Source: Deltaproteobacteria bacterium (GTDB lineage: Bacteria > Desulfobacterota > Binatia > Binatales > Binataceae). From it: 36,610 nt of DNA. The notes beneath the pieces are model-generated. The model had not been told where the DNA came from and did no database searches. It saw nothing but the letters and a program-made list of their open reading frames with translations. The DNA is taken from contig JAJZAG010000001.1 of the NCBI GenBank assembly GCA_021799555.1, positions 9,674 to 46,283 of the forward strand, given 5' to 3'. Positions 1 through 7,665 of the stretch are shown here, piece after piece. How positions within the stretch are numbered: position 1 is the stretch's first letter; every line of letters starts with the position of its first letter. The translations under genes were made by a program, and so were the position numbers.

Positions 1-315
1 GTACCGAATTACAACGTGATGGGTGTCGCAAAAGCGGCCCTGGAAGCCTGCGTACGCTATCTGGCGATCGATCTCGGTCCGAAAAACATCCGTGTAAATG
101 CGCTCAGCGCGGGACCTGCGCGCACCCTCTCCTCCTCGGCGATCAGTGGCTATCACACGATGGCGCACGAGGTTGAAAATCGCGCGCCGCTGCGCCGCGG
201 CATGAAGAGTGAAGAAGTGGGCAGGATGTCGGCGGCATTGCTGAGCGATCTTTCCGCCGGTGTCACCGGGCAGACGATTTATGTAGACGTAGGTTACAGT
301 ATAGTCGGTTTCTAA
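1..315 (+). CDS. fabI: Enoyl-[acyl-carrier-protein] reductase FabI, C-terminal part
   Basis: This is the last ~104 residues of a short-chain-dehydrogenase-type enoyl-ACP reductase, which performs the NAD(P)H-dependent last step of each fatty-acid elongation cycle in the cytoplasm. The reading frame is open at base 1, so the N-terminus lies outside the window. Visible residues include a Tyr-x6-Lys pair (Y4, K11 of the fragment), the spacing typical of FabI rather than of ordinary SDRs (Tyr-x3-Lys). They are followed by 'NIRVNALSAGP' and a C-terminal 'VTGQTIYVDVGYSI' segment, the dinucleotide-fold end of the family. The GTG and ATG codons near base 16 are internal and not a real start. The gene is followed after 47 bases by gloB on the same strand. 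The family assignment is firm, although the Rossmann Gly motif cannot be seen here. Confidence 0.9.
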   Translation, partial: VPNYNVMGVAKAALEACVRYLAIDLGPKNIRVNALSAGPARTLSSSAISGYHTMAHEVENRAPLRRGMKSEEVGRMSAALLSDLSAGVTGQTIYVDVGYSIVGF

Positions 316-362
316 ACGGTGCCGGATTTGCCTCCCGATGCCAATCGGATAGGAGAAGCGCG

Positions 363-1139
363 ATGGCGATTGATGTGGTGCCCCAGCTTCTGGATAACTT
401 CGCGTACCTGGTCGTGGATGAAACCACGCGGGAATGCGCTGTGGTCGATTGTGCCGAAGCTGACAAGGTTATCGCGGCCGCGCGTGGACTCGGCGTCAGT
501 ATCGTCGCGGTTCTGACGACACATTGGCATCCTGACCATAGTGGTGGAAATTTGGACCTGACGGCCAAGCTTAAGGGTCTAAGAATCTATGGTGCAAGCG
601 CTGAGAACGGCAGAATTCCCGGTCTCACTCATCCGGTCGCCAACGGCGATACGATCCATATAGGTATGCTCGAAGCGCGCGTGATCGGAATCCCCGCGCA
701 TACCAGCGGCCACGTTGCATATTACTTTGCGAAACTCGAGGCAGTCTTTACCGGCGATACGTTGTTCATCGGCGGATGCGGCCGCGTGTTCGAGGGCAAC
801 GCGGCGACGATGGTCGCGTCGCTCGGCCGCCTCGCGGCGCTGCCCGATTCAACGCGTGTCTATTGTGGACATGAATACACGGAAAAAAATCTCCGCTTCG
901 CGCTGACGCTCGAACCGCACAATGCCGCCCTAAAGGCAAGTCACGAGGCGGCGCTCAGGGCGCGCGCAGATGGCAAGTGGACGGTGCCCTCGACGATCGG
1001 CGACGAGAAAAAGATCAACCCGTTTTTGCGCACTGACAGCGCGGAGCTGCGCGCGAGCCTCAAAAGGATCGATCCTTCGCTTAGCAACAATTCTGCCGCG
1101 ATCTTCGCCAAGGTCCGGCAGCTCAAGGACAGCTTCTAG
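363..1139 (+). CDS. gloB: Hydroxyacylglutathione hydrolase (glyoxalase II)
   Basis: A 258-residue metallo-beta-lactamase-fold hydrolase. Glyoxalase II cleaves S-lactoylglutathione to D-lactate and glutathione, completing methylglyoxal detoxification in the cytosol. The dinuclear metal ligands are visible: H54, H56, D58 and H59 in 'THWHPDH', H117 in 'HTSGH', D132 in 'FTGDTLF' and H170 in 'CGHEYT'. The C-terminal 'CGHEYTEKNLRFA' segment and the helical tail (about residues 173-258) are characteristic of true glyoxalase II and set it apart from generic MBL hydrolases. The ATG start is supported by an AGGAGAA ribosome binding site 5-6 bases upstream. The stop codon TAG overlaps the stop of the convergent membrane-protein gene within a CTAG palindrome. 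No glyoxalase I is present in the window. Confidence 0.93.
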   Translation: MAIDVVPQLLDNFAYLVVDETTRECAVVDCAEADKVIAAARGLGVSIVAVLTTHWHPDHSGGNLDLTAKLKGLRIYGASAENGRIPGLTHPVANGDTIHIGMLEARVIGIPAHTSGHVAYYFAKLEAVFTGDTLFIGGCGRVFEGNAATMVASLGRLAALPDSTRVYCGHEYTEKNLRFALTLEPHNAALKASHEAALRARADGKWTVPSTIGDEKKINPFLRTDSAELRASLKRIDPSLSNNSAAIFAKVRQLKDSF

Positions 1140-1567
1140 AACGGCTTCAGAATCGTGAGCATCAATATTGCCAGCACCAGCAAACTCACCGCTCCATGTA
1201 CGATTGCGAACTCGCGGCGCGTCGACGCGCTGGGATTATCCTCGAGGAAGCGAATCCTGCGGTAGAAACGAACGTGGTAGAACAGTATAACGGCGACCAG
1301 CAGCAGCTTCGCATGCAGCCATCCCTGGGTCAGCACCTCAGGCCGCATCAGGATCAACACTATTCCAAGCGCGATCGTTATCGCGGCGCCAAAGTTCACC
1401 GCGACCTCGAACAAACGCCGCACCGTGCCGAGGAGTCGCTCTTTGGGAAGTCCCACTTCAAGCGGCACGCGTCCCAGCAAGCTCGCGAGCATCAGCAATC
1501 CGCCGATCCAGAAAATTACAGCGAACAGATGGAGTGCAAGCACCATTTCAAACACGGCATCGTTCAC
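1136..1567 (-). CDS. HemJ/CopD-like integral membrane protein
   Basis: A small polytopic membrane protein of about 143 residues with four predicted helices. The first carries 'LHLFAVIFWIGGL', and a later one carries 'GWLHAKLLLVAVILFYH'. This layout, with a His in helix 1 and a 'WLHxKL' segment in helix 3, resembles HemJ-type protoporphyrinogen oxidases (heme b synthesis) and the related CopD-type fold. A role in heme synthesis is plausible, but no heme gene is nearby. I chose the GTG at 1567 because a GGGAG ribosome binding site precedes it. An in-frame ATG at 1636 would add 23 polar residues without a good site, and an ATG at 1546 would shorten the protein. The gene is convergent with gloB and shares the CTAG stop palindrome. 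Confidence 0.7.
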   Translation of the reverse strand: MNDAVFEMVLALHLFAVIFWIGGLLMLASLLGRVPLEVGLPKERLLGTVRRLFEVAVNFGAAITIALGIVLILMRPEVLTQGWLHAKLLLVAVILFYHVRFYRRIRFLEDNPSASTRREFAIVHGAVSLLVLAILMLTILKPF

Positions 1568-1633
1568 TTCGATTTCTCCCGGCCAGACCCCTATTGAACC
1601 GTCACGGCGTTCGCTGGCTCGATGACCGTATCG

Positions 1634-1669
1634 CATAGAAGCGGGTCATAGAAGCCTGTGCATAGAAGC
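1634..1669. repeat. Three short direct repeats (CATAGAAGC)
   Basis: The nonamer CATAGAAGC occurs three times, starting at 1634, 1647 and 1661, that is at 13- and 14-base spacing. It lies between the membrane-protein gene and the CoA-transferase gene. It could be a slippage remnant or clustered sites for a regulator. No function is evident. Confidence 0.55.
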
Positions 1670-1797
1670 CTGCGAACGACGGGTGGGCCGCTTGCCAGCC
1701 CGGCCGGCAAATTGCACTTATGAAGCTGCGCTGAATTGCGAAATTTACGCATGGCGCGCCGGATTTTCAGCGCGCCGGCGCGCGGCAGAGGTTACCG

Positions 1798-3132
1798 ATG
1801 TCGCAGCAATACGAATCAGAGTTGAAACGAAAAACCGTCAGTGCGGAACAGGCCGCGGAATCCGTCAAGCCGGGCGACTGGGTCGAATACGGCTTCGGTC
1901 TCGGCCAACCCGATTTGTTCGACGCAGCGCTCGCCGCGCGCGTCCCAAAGCTCGATCGTGTGAAGCTGCGCGGATGTCTTGCAATGAAACCGCGTGCCGC
2001 AGTCGAAGCAGATCCGGAGGGGCGGCATCTCGCTTACCTGTCGTGGTATTTCTCCGGGCTGGAGCGAAAGATGCACGACCGCGGGCTGTGCAATCACATT
2101 CCGATGAACTTCGGCGAGGCGCCCGACAACTATCGCCGATTCGTTGACGTCGATGTCGCCGTGCTGAAGTGTGCGCCGATGGACGCGCACGGCTATTTCA
2201 ATTTCGGCCCTTCGGTCACCTATCACAAAGCGATTACGGAAACGGCCAAGCACCTGATTATCGAGGCCGACGCGAGCGTTCCCTACGTTTACGGTCTCGA
2301 GTGCGGCGTGCATATCAGCGAAGTAGATCAGGTAATCAATGCGGGCGCGGGCACGATGCCCGAGCTGAAAAATGCCGGGCCTGGTCCCGCCGACCAGAAA
2401 GTCGCGGAATTGATCGCGCCGGAAATTAAAGACGGAGCGTGCCTGCAAATCGGAATTGGCGCGATGCCGAACGCCGTCGCCGAGCTGCTGGCCCAATCGT
2501 CGGTCAAGGACCTCGGAGTCCACACCGAGATGTTCGTAGATTCCCTGGTCTCGCTTTACGAAGCCGGCAAGATCACCGGCGCGCACAAAACTACCAATCG
2601 CTATCAGATGACCTATTGCTTTGCCGCCGGCTCCTCGCGCCTCTACAAGTTTCTTGATCACAATCAGGCGTGCTTCGCCGGTCCTGTTGATTACACCAAC
2701 CTGCCGCATCACATCATGCGCAACGACAACGCGGTTGCGATTTGCAACGCCGCGCAGATCGATCTGACCGGCCAGGCCTGCTCCGAATCCGCGGGAATCA
2801 GGCAGATCAGCGGCACCGGCGGGCAGCTTCAATTCATCCGCGGCGCCTACGCTTCAAGGGGAGGCAAAGCGATCCTATGTCTCGCTTCGACTTTCGAGCG
2901 CGAAAATCGGCGCGCGAGCCGAATTGTCGCGCGCATCGATGAATCGAACATAGTGACCACCCCGCGCACCGACGTGATGTACGTCGTGACGGAGCACGGG
3001 ATCGTCAATCTAAAGGGCAAGTCCGTACCCGAACGGGCTCGTGCTCTGATCGGGATTGCGCATCCGGATTTTCGCGACGATCTCGAGCGCGCCGCGCGCG
3101 AGTATCGGATATTGCCGCGGACGCTTTTCTAG
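1798..3132 (+). CDS. Acetyl-CoA hydrolase/transferase family CoA-transferase (4-hydroxybutyrate or butyrate type)
   Basis: A 444-residue protein of the two-domain CoA-transferase family that includes 4-hydroxybutyrate CoA-transferase, butyryl-CoA:acetate CoA-transferase and acetyl-CoA hydrolase. It moves CoA between an acyl-CoA and a carboxylate through a glutamyl-CoA thioester. Seen in the sequence are 'LQIGIGAMPNAVAELL' (about 217-231), the probable catalytic E244 in 'GVHTEMFVDSL', the oxyanion-loop region 'SGTGGQLQFIRGA', and the late 'VVTEHGIVNLKGKS' segment. Length and motif order are normal. The ATG has an AGAGG site about 6 bases upstream. The stop codon overlaps that of the convergent ftsB-like gene in a CTAG palindrome. 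The acyl substrate cannot be read from the sequence. Confidence 0.88.
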   Translation: MSQQYESELKRKTVSAEQAAESVKPGDWVEYGFGLGQPDLFDAALAARVPKLDRVKLRGCLAMKPRAAVEADPEGRHLAYLSWYFSGLERKMHDRGLCNHIPMNFGEAPDNYRRFVDVDVAVLKCAPMDAHGYFNFGPSVTYHKAITETAKHLIIEADASVPYVYGLECGVHISEVDQVINAGAGTMPELKNAGPGPADQKVAELIAPEIKDGACLQIGIGAMPNAVAELLAQSSVKDLGVHTEMFVDSLVSLYEAGKITGAHKTTNRYQMTYCFAAGSSRLYKFLDHNQACFAGPVDYTNLPHHIMRNDNAVAICNAAQIDLTGQACSESAGIRQISGTGGQLQFIRGAYASRGGKAILCLASTFERENRRASRIVARIDESNIVTTPRTDVMYVVTEHGIVNLKGKSVPERARALIGIAHPDFRDDLERAAREYRILPRTLF

Positions 3133-3446
3133 CGGCTCGCCCGCGAGTCGCTGTCGGTGAACTTGTAGACGATCTCGTCGGGTCGCGTGAAGCCAAGTTC
3201 GCGGCGAATCACGCGTTCGAGATAGCGGTCGTTCGAGGTCAGGTTCTGAACGTTTGTTCCGAGTGCAGCGTTGCGCGCGATAAGCTTTGCGCGCCGCGCC
3301 TCGAGCGCGCGGCGCTCAGCGCGCAGCGCTATCAGGTCGCCCGGGCCAAGCGGACCCAGCCCAAGGCTCATCCCAAGGACGCTCAAAATCCCGGTCAGGA
3401 TTAGAATTAACCATTGCCGCCGCAGATAATCACTTAATCGGCGCAT
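3129..3446 (-). CDS. ftsB: FtsB/DivIC-type septum formation initiator
   Basis: A small bitopic protein of about 105 residues. A short basic cytoplasmic N-terminus (MRRLSDYLRRQW) is followed by one membrane helix (about residues 12-33). A periplasmic coiled coil rich in Arg, Leu, Ala and Glu follows (about 40-75), and the 'RYLERVIRRELGFTRPDEIVYKF' region closes the protein; the ending 'ELG..RPDEIVY' is typical of FtsB/DivIC. In this family the protein bridges FtsL and FtsQ in the divisome. An in-frame TTG at 3482 would add 12 polar residues. I prefer the ATG at 3446 because it leaves a standard short cytoplasmic tail. No ftsL, ftsQ or eno is adjacent, so the context does not add support. Confidence 0.8.
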   Translation of the reverse strand: MRRLSDYLRRQWLILILTGILSVLGMSLGLGPLGPGDLIALRAERRALEARRAKLIARNAALGTNVQNLTSNDRYLERVIRRELGFTRPDEIVYKFTDSDSRASR

Positions 3447-3549
3447 TCGTTCATCATAGAGGGTTCGAGGTTCTGAGTTCAAGACAGTGCTTTGTTGAAC
3501 GGTATTCTAAACCCCAGAAAACGCATTGATTTAGGGAGCCGTTCCGACT

Positions 3550-3612
3550 TTAGAATTTCTTTATAAATTTATGCTCCAACCCCTTGCAATTGTAAAAACA
3601 GGTTTCTATAAT
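3550..3612 (+). promoter_or_regulatory. Strong sigma-70-type promoter with AT-rich upstream element
   Basis: TTGCAA at 3584-3589 and a perfect TATAAT at 3607-3612 are separated by exactly 17 bases. An almost purely A/T stretch at 3550-3572 lies where an UP element would sit. Transcription would start near 3619 and give a leader of about 75 bases before the small gene at 3694. In a GC-rich genome this is conspicuous and points to high expression of the small basic protein. Confidence 0.75.
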
Positions 3613-3693
3613 CGCGATCGACGGGTGGGGTTCATCGGACCACTCATTAGGTAGGGTGCTCATCCAACAGCGGCCAATTGAGAGGAGGTGTCT

Positions 3694-3795
3694 ATGCCAG
3701 TTAAGAAGAATGCGGCCCCCAAGCGGGCAGCCAAATCAAAGTCAAAGCTGAAGAGCGGTATGAAGAAGAAGGCCGGCAAAAAGAAGAAGAAGTAA
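3694..3795 (+). CDS. 33-residue Lys-rich basic protein (possible nucleic-acid-binding protein)
   Basis: A 33-codon reading frame beginning MPVKKNAAPKRAAKSK and ending in a run of five lysines. About half of the residues are Lys or Arg and there are no acidic residues, so the predicted charge is strongly positive. It has an excellent AGAGGAGGTG ribosome binding site at 3681-3690, a near-consensus promoter upstream and an intrinsic terminator downstream. Together these make it a convincing autonomous gene despite its size. The composition resembles histone-H1-like or AlgP-like C-terminal tails and small DNA- or RNA-compacting peptides. I do not recognise a named family, and the low complexity gives little homology signal. 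A nucleoid or RNA-binding role is inference. A short antisense frame over its 3' region is not credible. Confidence 0.75.
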   Translation: MPVKKNAAPKRAAKSKSKLKSGMKKKAGKKKKK

Positions 3796-3796
3796 C

Positions 3797-3842
3797 TAGC
3801 CACAAGTTTTCCTCCGGGCTTTAACCCCCCGGAGGCTGGCTA
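3797..3842 (+). other. Stable hairpin directly after the small-gene stop codon
   Basis: TAGCCA (3797-3802) pairs with TGGCTA (3837-3842), and inside it CCTCCGGG (3811-3818) pairs with CCCGGAGG (3828-3835). Together they form a two-part stem one base after the TAA. No U-tract follows, so it is not a standard terminator. It could protect the 3' end of the mRNA or form part of a stable small RNA. A second, smaller hairpin, CGAGGCG (3872-3878) with CGCCTCG (3883-3889), lies between it and the terminator. Confidence 0.6.
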
Positions 3843-3896
3843 ACGATGCCAGGCAAGCTGCTGGAATGAGCCGAGGCGTAAACGCCTCGTAAACCG

Positions 3897-3928
3897 AGAG
3901 AGCCCCCCTAACCGGGGGCTCTCTTTTT
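3897..3928 (+). terminator. Rho-independent terminator of the small basic protein gene
   Basis: AGAGAGCCCCC (3897-3907) is perfectly complementary to GGGGGCTCTCT (3914-3924), with a 6-base loop and a T tract (3924-3928) on its 3' side. This closes the transcript started near 3619 and defines a unit of about 310 bases. The following stretch, 3929-4129, shows nothing I can support. Confidence 0.88.
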
Positions 3929-4129
3929 GGTGTTTCCAGCATGACCGTTGACTTGGTGGTGGGCAGGTCACTCCAGATCCGGAGGCAGGAGACCTCACCA
4001 GCTCCGACAGCCCGTGGACCCTGTGGCCAATTCGCCGCCTTGATTTCCAGCACAGTCGGCCTGCCTGGATTCGGGCGAGGGAACAGAGGCGAGCGCGGGC
4101 GCTCTAAATGTTCGGCTTTCCGCGCGCTG

Positions 4130-4951
4130 TCAGTGCGCGGCCGGCGGTGCTCCAGACGCGCCGCCGGGTGCGGGGCGCGGTCCGCCCATCATGCCGTGTG
4201 ATCCGGGGGCGGGGAGTTCGCGCTTGGTGTATCCGGCGGGGACTTTGAACTGATCGGCGGCAATCTTCTGCGAGACAATCTTGATTACCACGGTTTGCGT
4301 CGTGATAGGCTTGCGATTTGCCATCATCTTTTGCAGCTTGGCCTGCTGATCGGGGGAAAGCCCCGGGATATTAATCTTGTTCATCTTCATTGTGGCGTCG
4401 GAGGCGAGTGGAACTCCGTCCGGAACGTCGCCCGAGGGCTGGACGCCGCTGGACTTGAATTTTTCCATCGTGGCCTTCATGAAGTCGCTATATTCGCGGG
4501 CGCCTGGCGCGGTTTTGGAAAAGCATTCGACCATAGTGACATCGCCGCCCATCGAGGTGGTCGTGGCGGTGTAGTCCTGGCAGGTGTAGCCGGCGATTTT
4601 GCGGGTGGTTGATTCCTTTTTGAAATTCATCGCGCCTGCCGATTGCGCCAGCATCTTCGCCATCGGGCCCGACGGCGGATAAGGCAATTGCACATAACTC
4701 TTTTGCGCGGGTTCGAGGAAATACATTTGACCGCTGCCGAGATCGATAATCACGGTGTGATTACCGCCCTCGATGCGCTGCTTGTCGCCCTGTACGTAAA
4801 TCGTCTGCTCGCGCTCTTTCGGCGGCGCCGACGATGCGCCCATTGGGGTACCTTGGACAGTCTCGTGCTGGGTGATCACCACGCCTGCCAGCGCGGGAAT
4901 TGCGGCCAGCATAAGCACGATGCCGGCCGTGGCGGCGATTGCCTTCTTCAT
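4130..4951 (-). CDS. Exported DUF4412-type protein
   Basis: A 273-residue protein. The N-terminus 'MKKAIAATAGIVLMLAAIPALAG' is a clear signal peptide with a likely cleavage after residue 22. The mature part resembles DUF4412 (LolA-like fold) periplasmic proteins, with 'QTIYVQGDKQRIEG' (probe-like strand), 'VIIDLGSGQMYFLEPAQKSYV' (about 68-88), 'RKIAGYTCQDYTATT' and a Pro/Gly/Ala-rich end. The cellular function is unknown. The ATG at 4951 has an AAGGAG site 7-8 bases upstream. The frame is open much further upstream, but that stretch lies inside the preceding gene. Its start overlaps the stop of the upstream membrane-protein gene as ATGA, so the two are probably translated together. Confidence 0.8.
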   Translation of the reverse strand: MKKAIAATAGIVLMLAAIPALAGVVITQHETVQGTPMGASSAPPKEREQTIYVQGDKQRIEGGNHTVIIDLGSGQMYFLEPAQKSYVQLPYPPSGPMAKMLAQSAGAMNFKKESTTRKIAGYTCQDYTATTTSMGGDVTMVECFSKTAPGAREYSDFMKATMEKFKSSGVQPSGDVPDGVPLASDATMKMNKINIPGLSPDQQAKLQKMMANRKPITTQTVVIKIVSQKIAADQFKVPAGYTKRELPAPGSHGMMGGPRPAPGGASGAPPAAH

Positions 4952-6018
4952 AATGTTTGCTCTCCTTGAGCCTTCTGGATCTCGAGCACGTTTGCGCTTC
5001 GAGCCGACAGCGCGTGCCCGGCGCCGCTTGCCCTTTCCACAACCAGCCGGTGTGCGGTCAGACTCGCGAGCCCGAACAGCACCCAGACCATCTCCTTGAT
5101 TCTTCTTAGAAACCCAATCGCAAAGCCAACCCCGGCAGGATAGCCGAGCAGACCAAGAATCAAAGCCTTGCCGCCTTCCTGGCTGACCAGCTTGGCGGGG
5201 ATCAAAAAAGTCGCGCGCTCGATTAGCAGTCCCACACCTTCGACGAGCAGCGCAATCCGGATTGTCGCCGGTTGATGGAGCAGCTTGAGCAGGATGAAAA
5301 TCTCGACTGGTCCCATGCTCCACGCGACGATGTAGCAAAGGCAAGACGCGAGCAGCCGCGGGCGATGGTGCGCATAGAAATCGAGCAGGATCGAATCGGC
5401 TTCGTCTGCCGAGGTCCTGATCTCGTCGTGGGCGGCAGCGCCGAAATCGAACTTAACCGCTGTGCGCCACAGATAAGAGAATGGGCGGCGGGTCTGCACC
5501 CAGAAGAACGCGGCCGCAAGCGCGACCGCGATCGCGAGTCCTCCGAATATCGGCCAGAGCAGTCGATGCGCCTGCGGGATCATCGGGATCGAGACCAATA
5601 TCGCGGCGCTGACGAAGACGATCTGCCCGATCGCCTCAGTCAGCGCCGCGACGATAACCGTCGCCAGCGCGATCGGCATCCTGAGCACCCGCCGCACCAT
5701 GAGCGCCATAACAAACTGCCCACCGAGTTGAGCGGTCGGGGTGACGTAATCGACCGCCTCGCCGGCGATTCGGGCTGCGAACAATCGACCGAAACCTAGT
5801 TCGCGGGGACATTCGGCGATCGTCGCCCGCCAACCCAGCGTGTTCGCGACGCGCGCCACCGACTCAAGCGCGATAGTCAGCGCAAGGCCCCATCCCGCCG
5901 TCCGCAGATAGGCAAGCACCTGACCGGCACCGAAATGCGACAGGAACCAGACGTAGAAGACGACGGCAAAGACAAGGAAAATTGATTCGACGCGGCGCAT
6001 CGCAAAAGGTGGTGTCAT
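4948..6018 (-). CDS. Flippase-like integral membrane protein (LPG synthase TM region / UPF0104, HpnL-like)
   Basis: A 356-residue polytopic membrane protein with about eight hydrophobic segments. It resembles the transmembrane (flippase) domain of lysylphosphatidylglycerol synthases and stand-alone members such as the hopanoid-associated HpnL. Visible signs include 'GWRATIAECPRELGFGRLFAARIAGEAVDYVTPTAQLGGQ' (about 62-101, written here only as a region), with the family's 'G-E-x4-TP-x3-G' pattern. A C-terminal 'GYPAGVGFAIGFLRRIKEMVW' helix follows. There is no catalytic synthase domain, so it is not an aminoacyl-lipid synthase. Lipid transport is inferred from the family. The ATG at 6018 lacks a strong ribosome binding site, and the ATG six codons later is an alternative. 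Its TGA overlaps the next gene's ATG (ATGA). Confidence 0.75.
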   Translation of the reverse strand: MTPPFAMRRVESIFLVFAVVFYVWFLSHFGAGQVLAYLRTAGWGLALTIALESVARVANTLGWRATIAECPRELGFGRLFAARIAGEAVDYVTPTAQLGGQFVMALMVRRVLRMPIALATVIVAALTEAIGQIVFVSAAILVSIPMIPQAHRLLWPIFGGLAIAVALAAAFFWVQTRRPFSYLWRTAVKFDFGAAAHDEIRTSADEADSILLDFYAHHRPRLLASCLCYIVAWSMGPVEIFILLKLLHQPATIRIALLVEGVGLLIERATFLIPAKLVSQEGGKALILGLLGYPAGVGFAIGFLRRIKEMVWVLFGLASLTAHRLVVERASGAGHALSARSANVLEIQKAQGEQTL

Positions 6019-6377
6019 ACCGCCGAATCGATGGTGCGGCGGCGCTCAAGCATTGTTTCAGCCGTCCCGTCGACGCGCAACCTGCCGCATTTTGCGGCTC
6101 CCGGCGGTACACTCGTGGCTTGAGGAGCGCCCGCCAAGGCTCCTGTGTTGCGTAGACTATCGGATCAATCTCCCTTGTGCATCAATGATCAGCTGGGACG
6201 CAATGAGGGATTAGGATAGGCCGCGCGAGTTCTCAGTGGCTGCGCACGGCTCGAGGGTTCGGTAAAGATAGTGGGAGGCAAAGCTCTCGAAACGGCGGCG
6301 CCTCGCAGGTGCGGCACAGCGAAAATTCCGCGCGCCGGCAGCCAATGAATCAGGGATTTTCCCGCGGACGACTGACG
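6019..6377. other. Intergenic region between divergent genes
   Basis: About 360 bases separate the flippase-like gene (leftward) from the SGNH hydrolase gene (rightward). It should hold promoters for both. I see no clear -35/-10 pair, operator or RNA gene. The coding frame of the hydrolase stays open back to a GTG at 6309, so part of this stretch could be coding. Confidence 0.5.
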
Positions 6378-7634
6378 ATGAGTTTAGTAACGCGAGTCGC
6401 TACGCACCTTGCTTTGATTGCTGGCGGAATCGCCGCGGCGCTGTTGATCATCGAGGTCGGTCTGCGCGTCGCCAATCATTGGTTCCCATACTTCTTCCGC
6501 TACGACGCGGAACGGGGATGGGCGCTGCGACCGGACGCGAGCGGGTACTACGATCGCGAAGGCAACGCTTGGGTGCGGATCAACGCCGAGGGTTTTCGCG
6601 GTCCCGACCGCCCGCTCGAAAAGCCGCCGGGGACGTTCCGAATCGCTCTGTTGGGCGATTCCTATACCGAGGCGATTCAAGTGCCTTATGAGCAAACCTG
6701 GGGCGCGGTGCTCGAGCGGCGGCTGGCAGGATGCCCGGCGCTCCGCGGACGGCGTGTCGAAGTGCTCAACTTCGGCGTCGATGGGTACGGCACGACACAG
6801 GAGCTGATTACCCTCCGCAAGCAGGCTATCGCCTATTCACCCGACGTCGTGGTGCTGGCGTTTTTCGCGGGTAACGATATCCGCAACAATTCCGTCACGC
6901 TCGAGGGTGATCAATGCCGTCCATTTGTCAGCGTCGGTGCCAACGGCGGCCTTGTCCCGAGCGGTCCTTTGCTTAATTCGAGACTGTTCCGGCTGTGGTG
7001 CATGACGCGTTTTAACTCGCGCGACGGCTCGATTCCGGAGCTATTTGAAAACGCGTGGCGCATTCTCCGCAGCGGCGAGCAGACACCAACCGCGGAGCAT
7101 CCCGAAGAGGTTGCGCTCAACTACAGCATCTATCATCCCCCGCCCGACGCGGCGTGGAAGGATGCGTGGCGGGTGACTGACGCGCTGATCGGCGCCACGG
7201 GCGAAGAGGCGCAACGCGATCACGCGCGCCTGCTCGTGGTAACGCTGGACACAGGCATCCAGGTTTGGCCGGACCCAAAGGTGCGGGCCAGATTTACGCG
7301 CCGCGAGCGGATAAGCGATCTATTCTATCCCGACGAGCAGATCGCTGCCGATTGCCGCCGTCGCGGAATCGACGTGCTGACGCTCGCGCCCGAGTTGCAA
7401 CGCTACGCCGAGAGCAACCATGTTTTCCTGCACGGGTTCGGCAATACGCCGATGGGATTCGGTCACTGGAACGCGATCGGACATCGCGTCGCGGGCGAGC
7501 TCATCGCGGCGAAGCTGTGCACGATGCTCAGGGGAGGCGGCGATTCGCGCCAGGCCATGGCGGCGGCCTGCGACAGGTGCGGCGAACCGTCCAGGCCCGG
7601 CGTCGCGCGCGCACCCTCGCATGATGGACGATGA
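6378..7634 (+). CDS. Membrane-anchored SGNH/GDSL-type hydrolase
   Basis: A 418-residue protein with one N-terminal membrane segment (about residues 7-30) and a periplasmic SGNH-fold domain. Block I is 'ALLGDSYTEAIQV' with the nucleophile Ser, block II is 'NFGVDGYGTTQE', block III is 'FFAGNDIRNN' with the oxyanion Asn, and block V is 'GFGHWNAIGHRVA' with the catalytic His. Enzymes of this family are esterases, often acting on acetylated polysaccharide or lipid; the substrate here is unknown. Start choice is uncertain: GTG at 6309, ATG at 6345 and ATG at 6378 are all in frame and none has a strong ribosome binding site. I chose 6378 because it places the membrane anchor at the N-terminus. It converges on otsB with a 31-base gap. 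Confidence 0.82.
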   Translation: MSLVTRVATHLALIAGGIAAALLIIEVGLRVANHWFPYFFRYDAERGWALRPDASGYYDREGNAWVRINAEGFRGPDRPLEKPPGTFRIALLGDSYTEAIQVPYEQTWGAVLERRLAGCPALRGRRVEVLNFGVDGYGTTQELITLRKQAIAYSPDVVVLAFFAGNDIRNNSVTLEGDQCRPFVSVGANGGLVPSGPLLNSRLFRLWCMTRFNSRDGSIPELFENAWRILRSGEQTPTAEHPEEVALNYSIYHPPPDAAWKDAWRVTDALIGATGEEAQRDHARLLVVTLDTGIQVWPDPKVRARFTRRERISDLFYPDEQIAADCRRRGIDVLTLAPELQRYAESNHVFLHGFGNTPMGFGHWNAIGHRVAGELIAAKLCTMLRGGGDSRQAMAAACDRCGEPSRPGVARAPSHDGR

Positions 7635-7665
7635 AACTTGCGGCTCGCTTCAGGCGGCGCGGCGT

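Noticed and set aside
1816..2832. A 338-residue frame antisense to the CoA-transferase gene
   Set aside because: Composition typical of a GC-rich antisense shadow; the sense strand has the full CoA-transferase motif set.
3796..4053. An 85-residue leftward frame over the terminator
   Set aside because: It covers the hairpins and terminator of the mini-gene, and its composition shows no protein-like signal.
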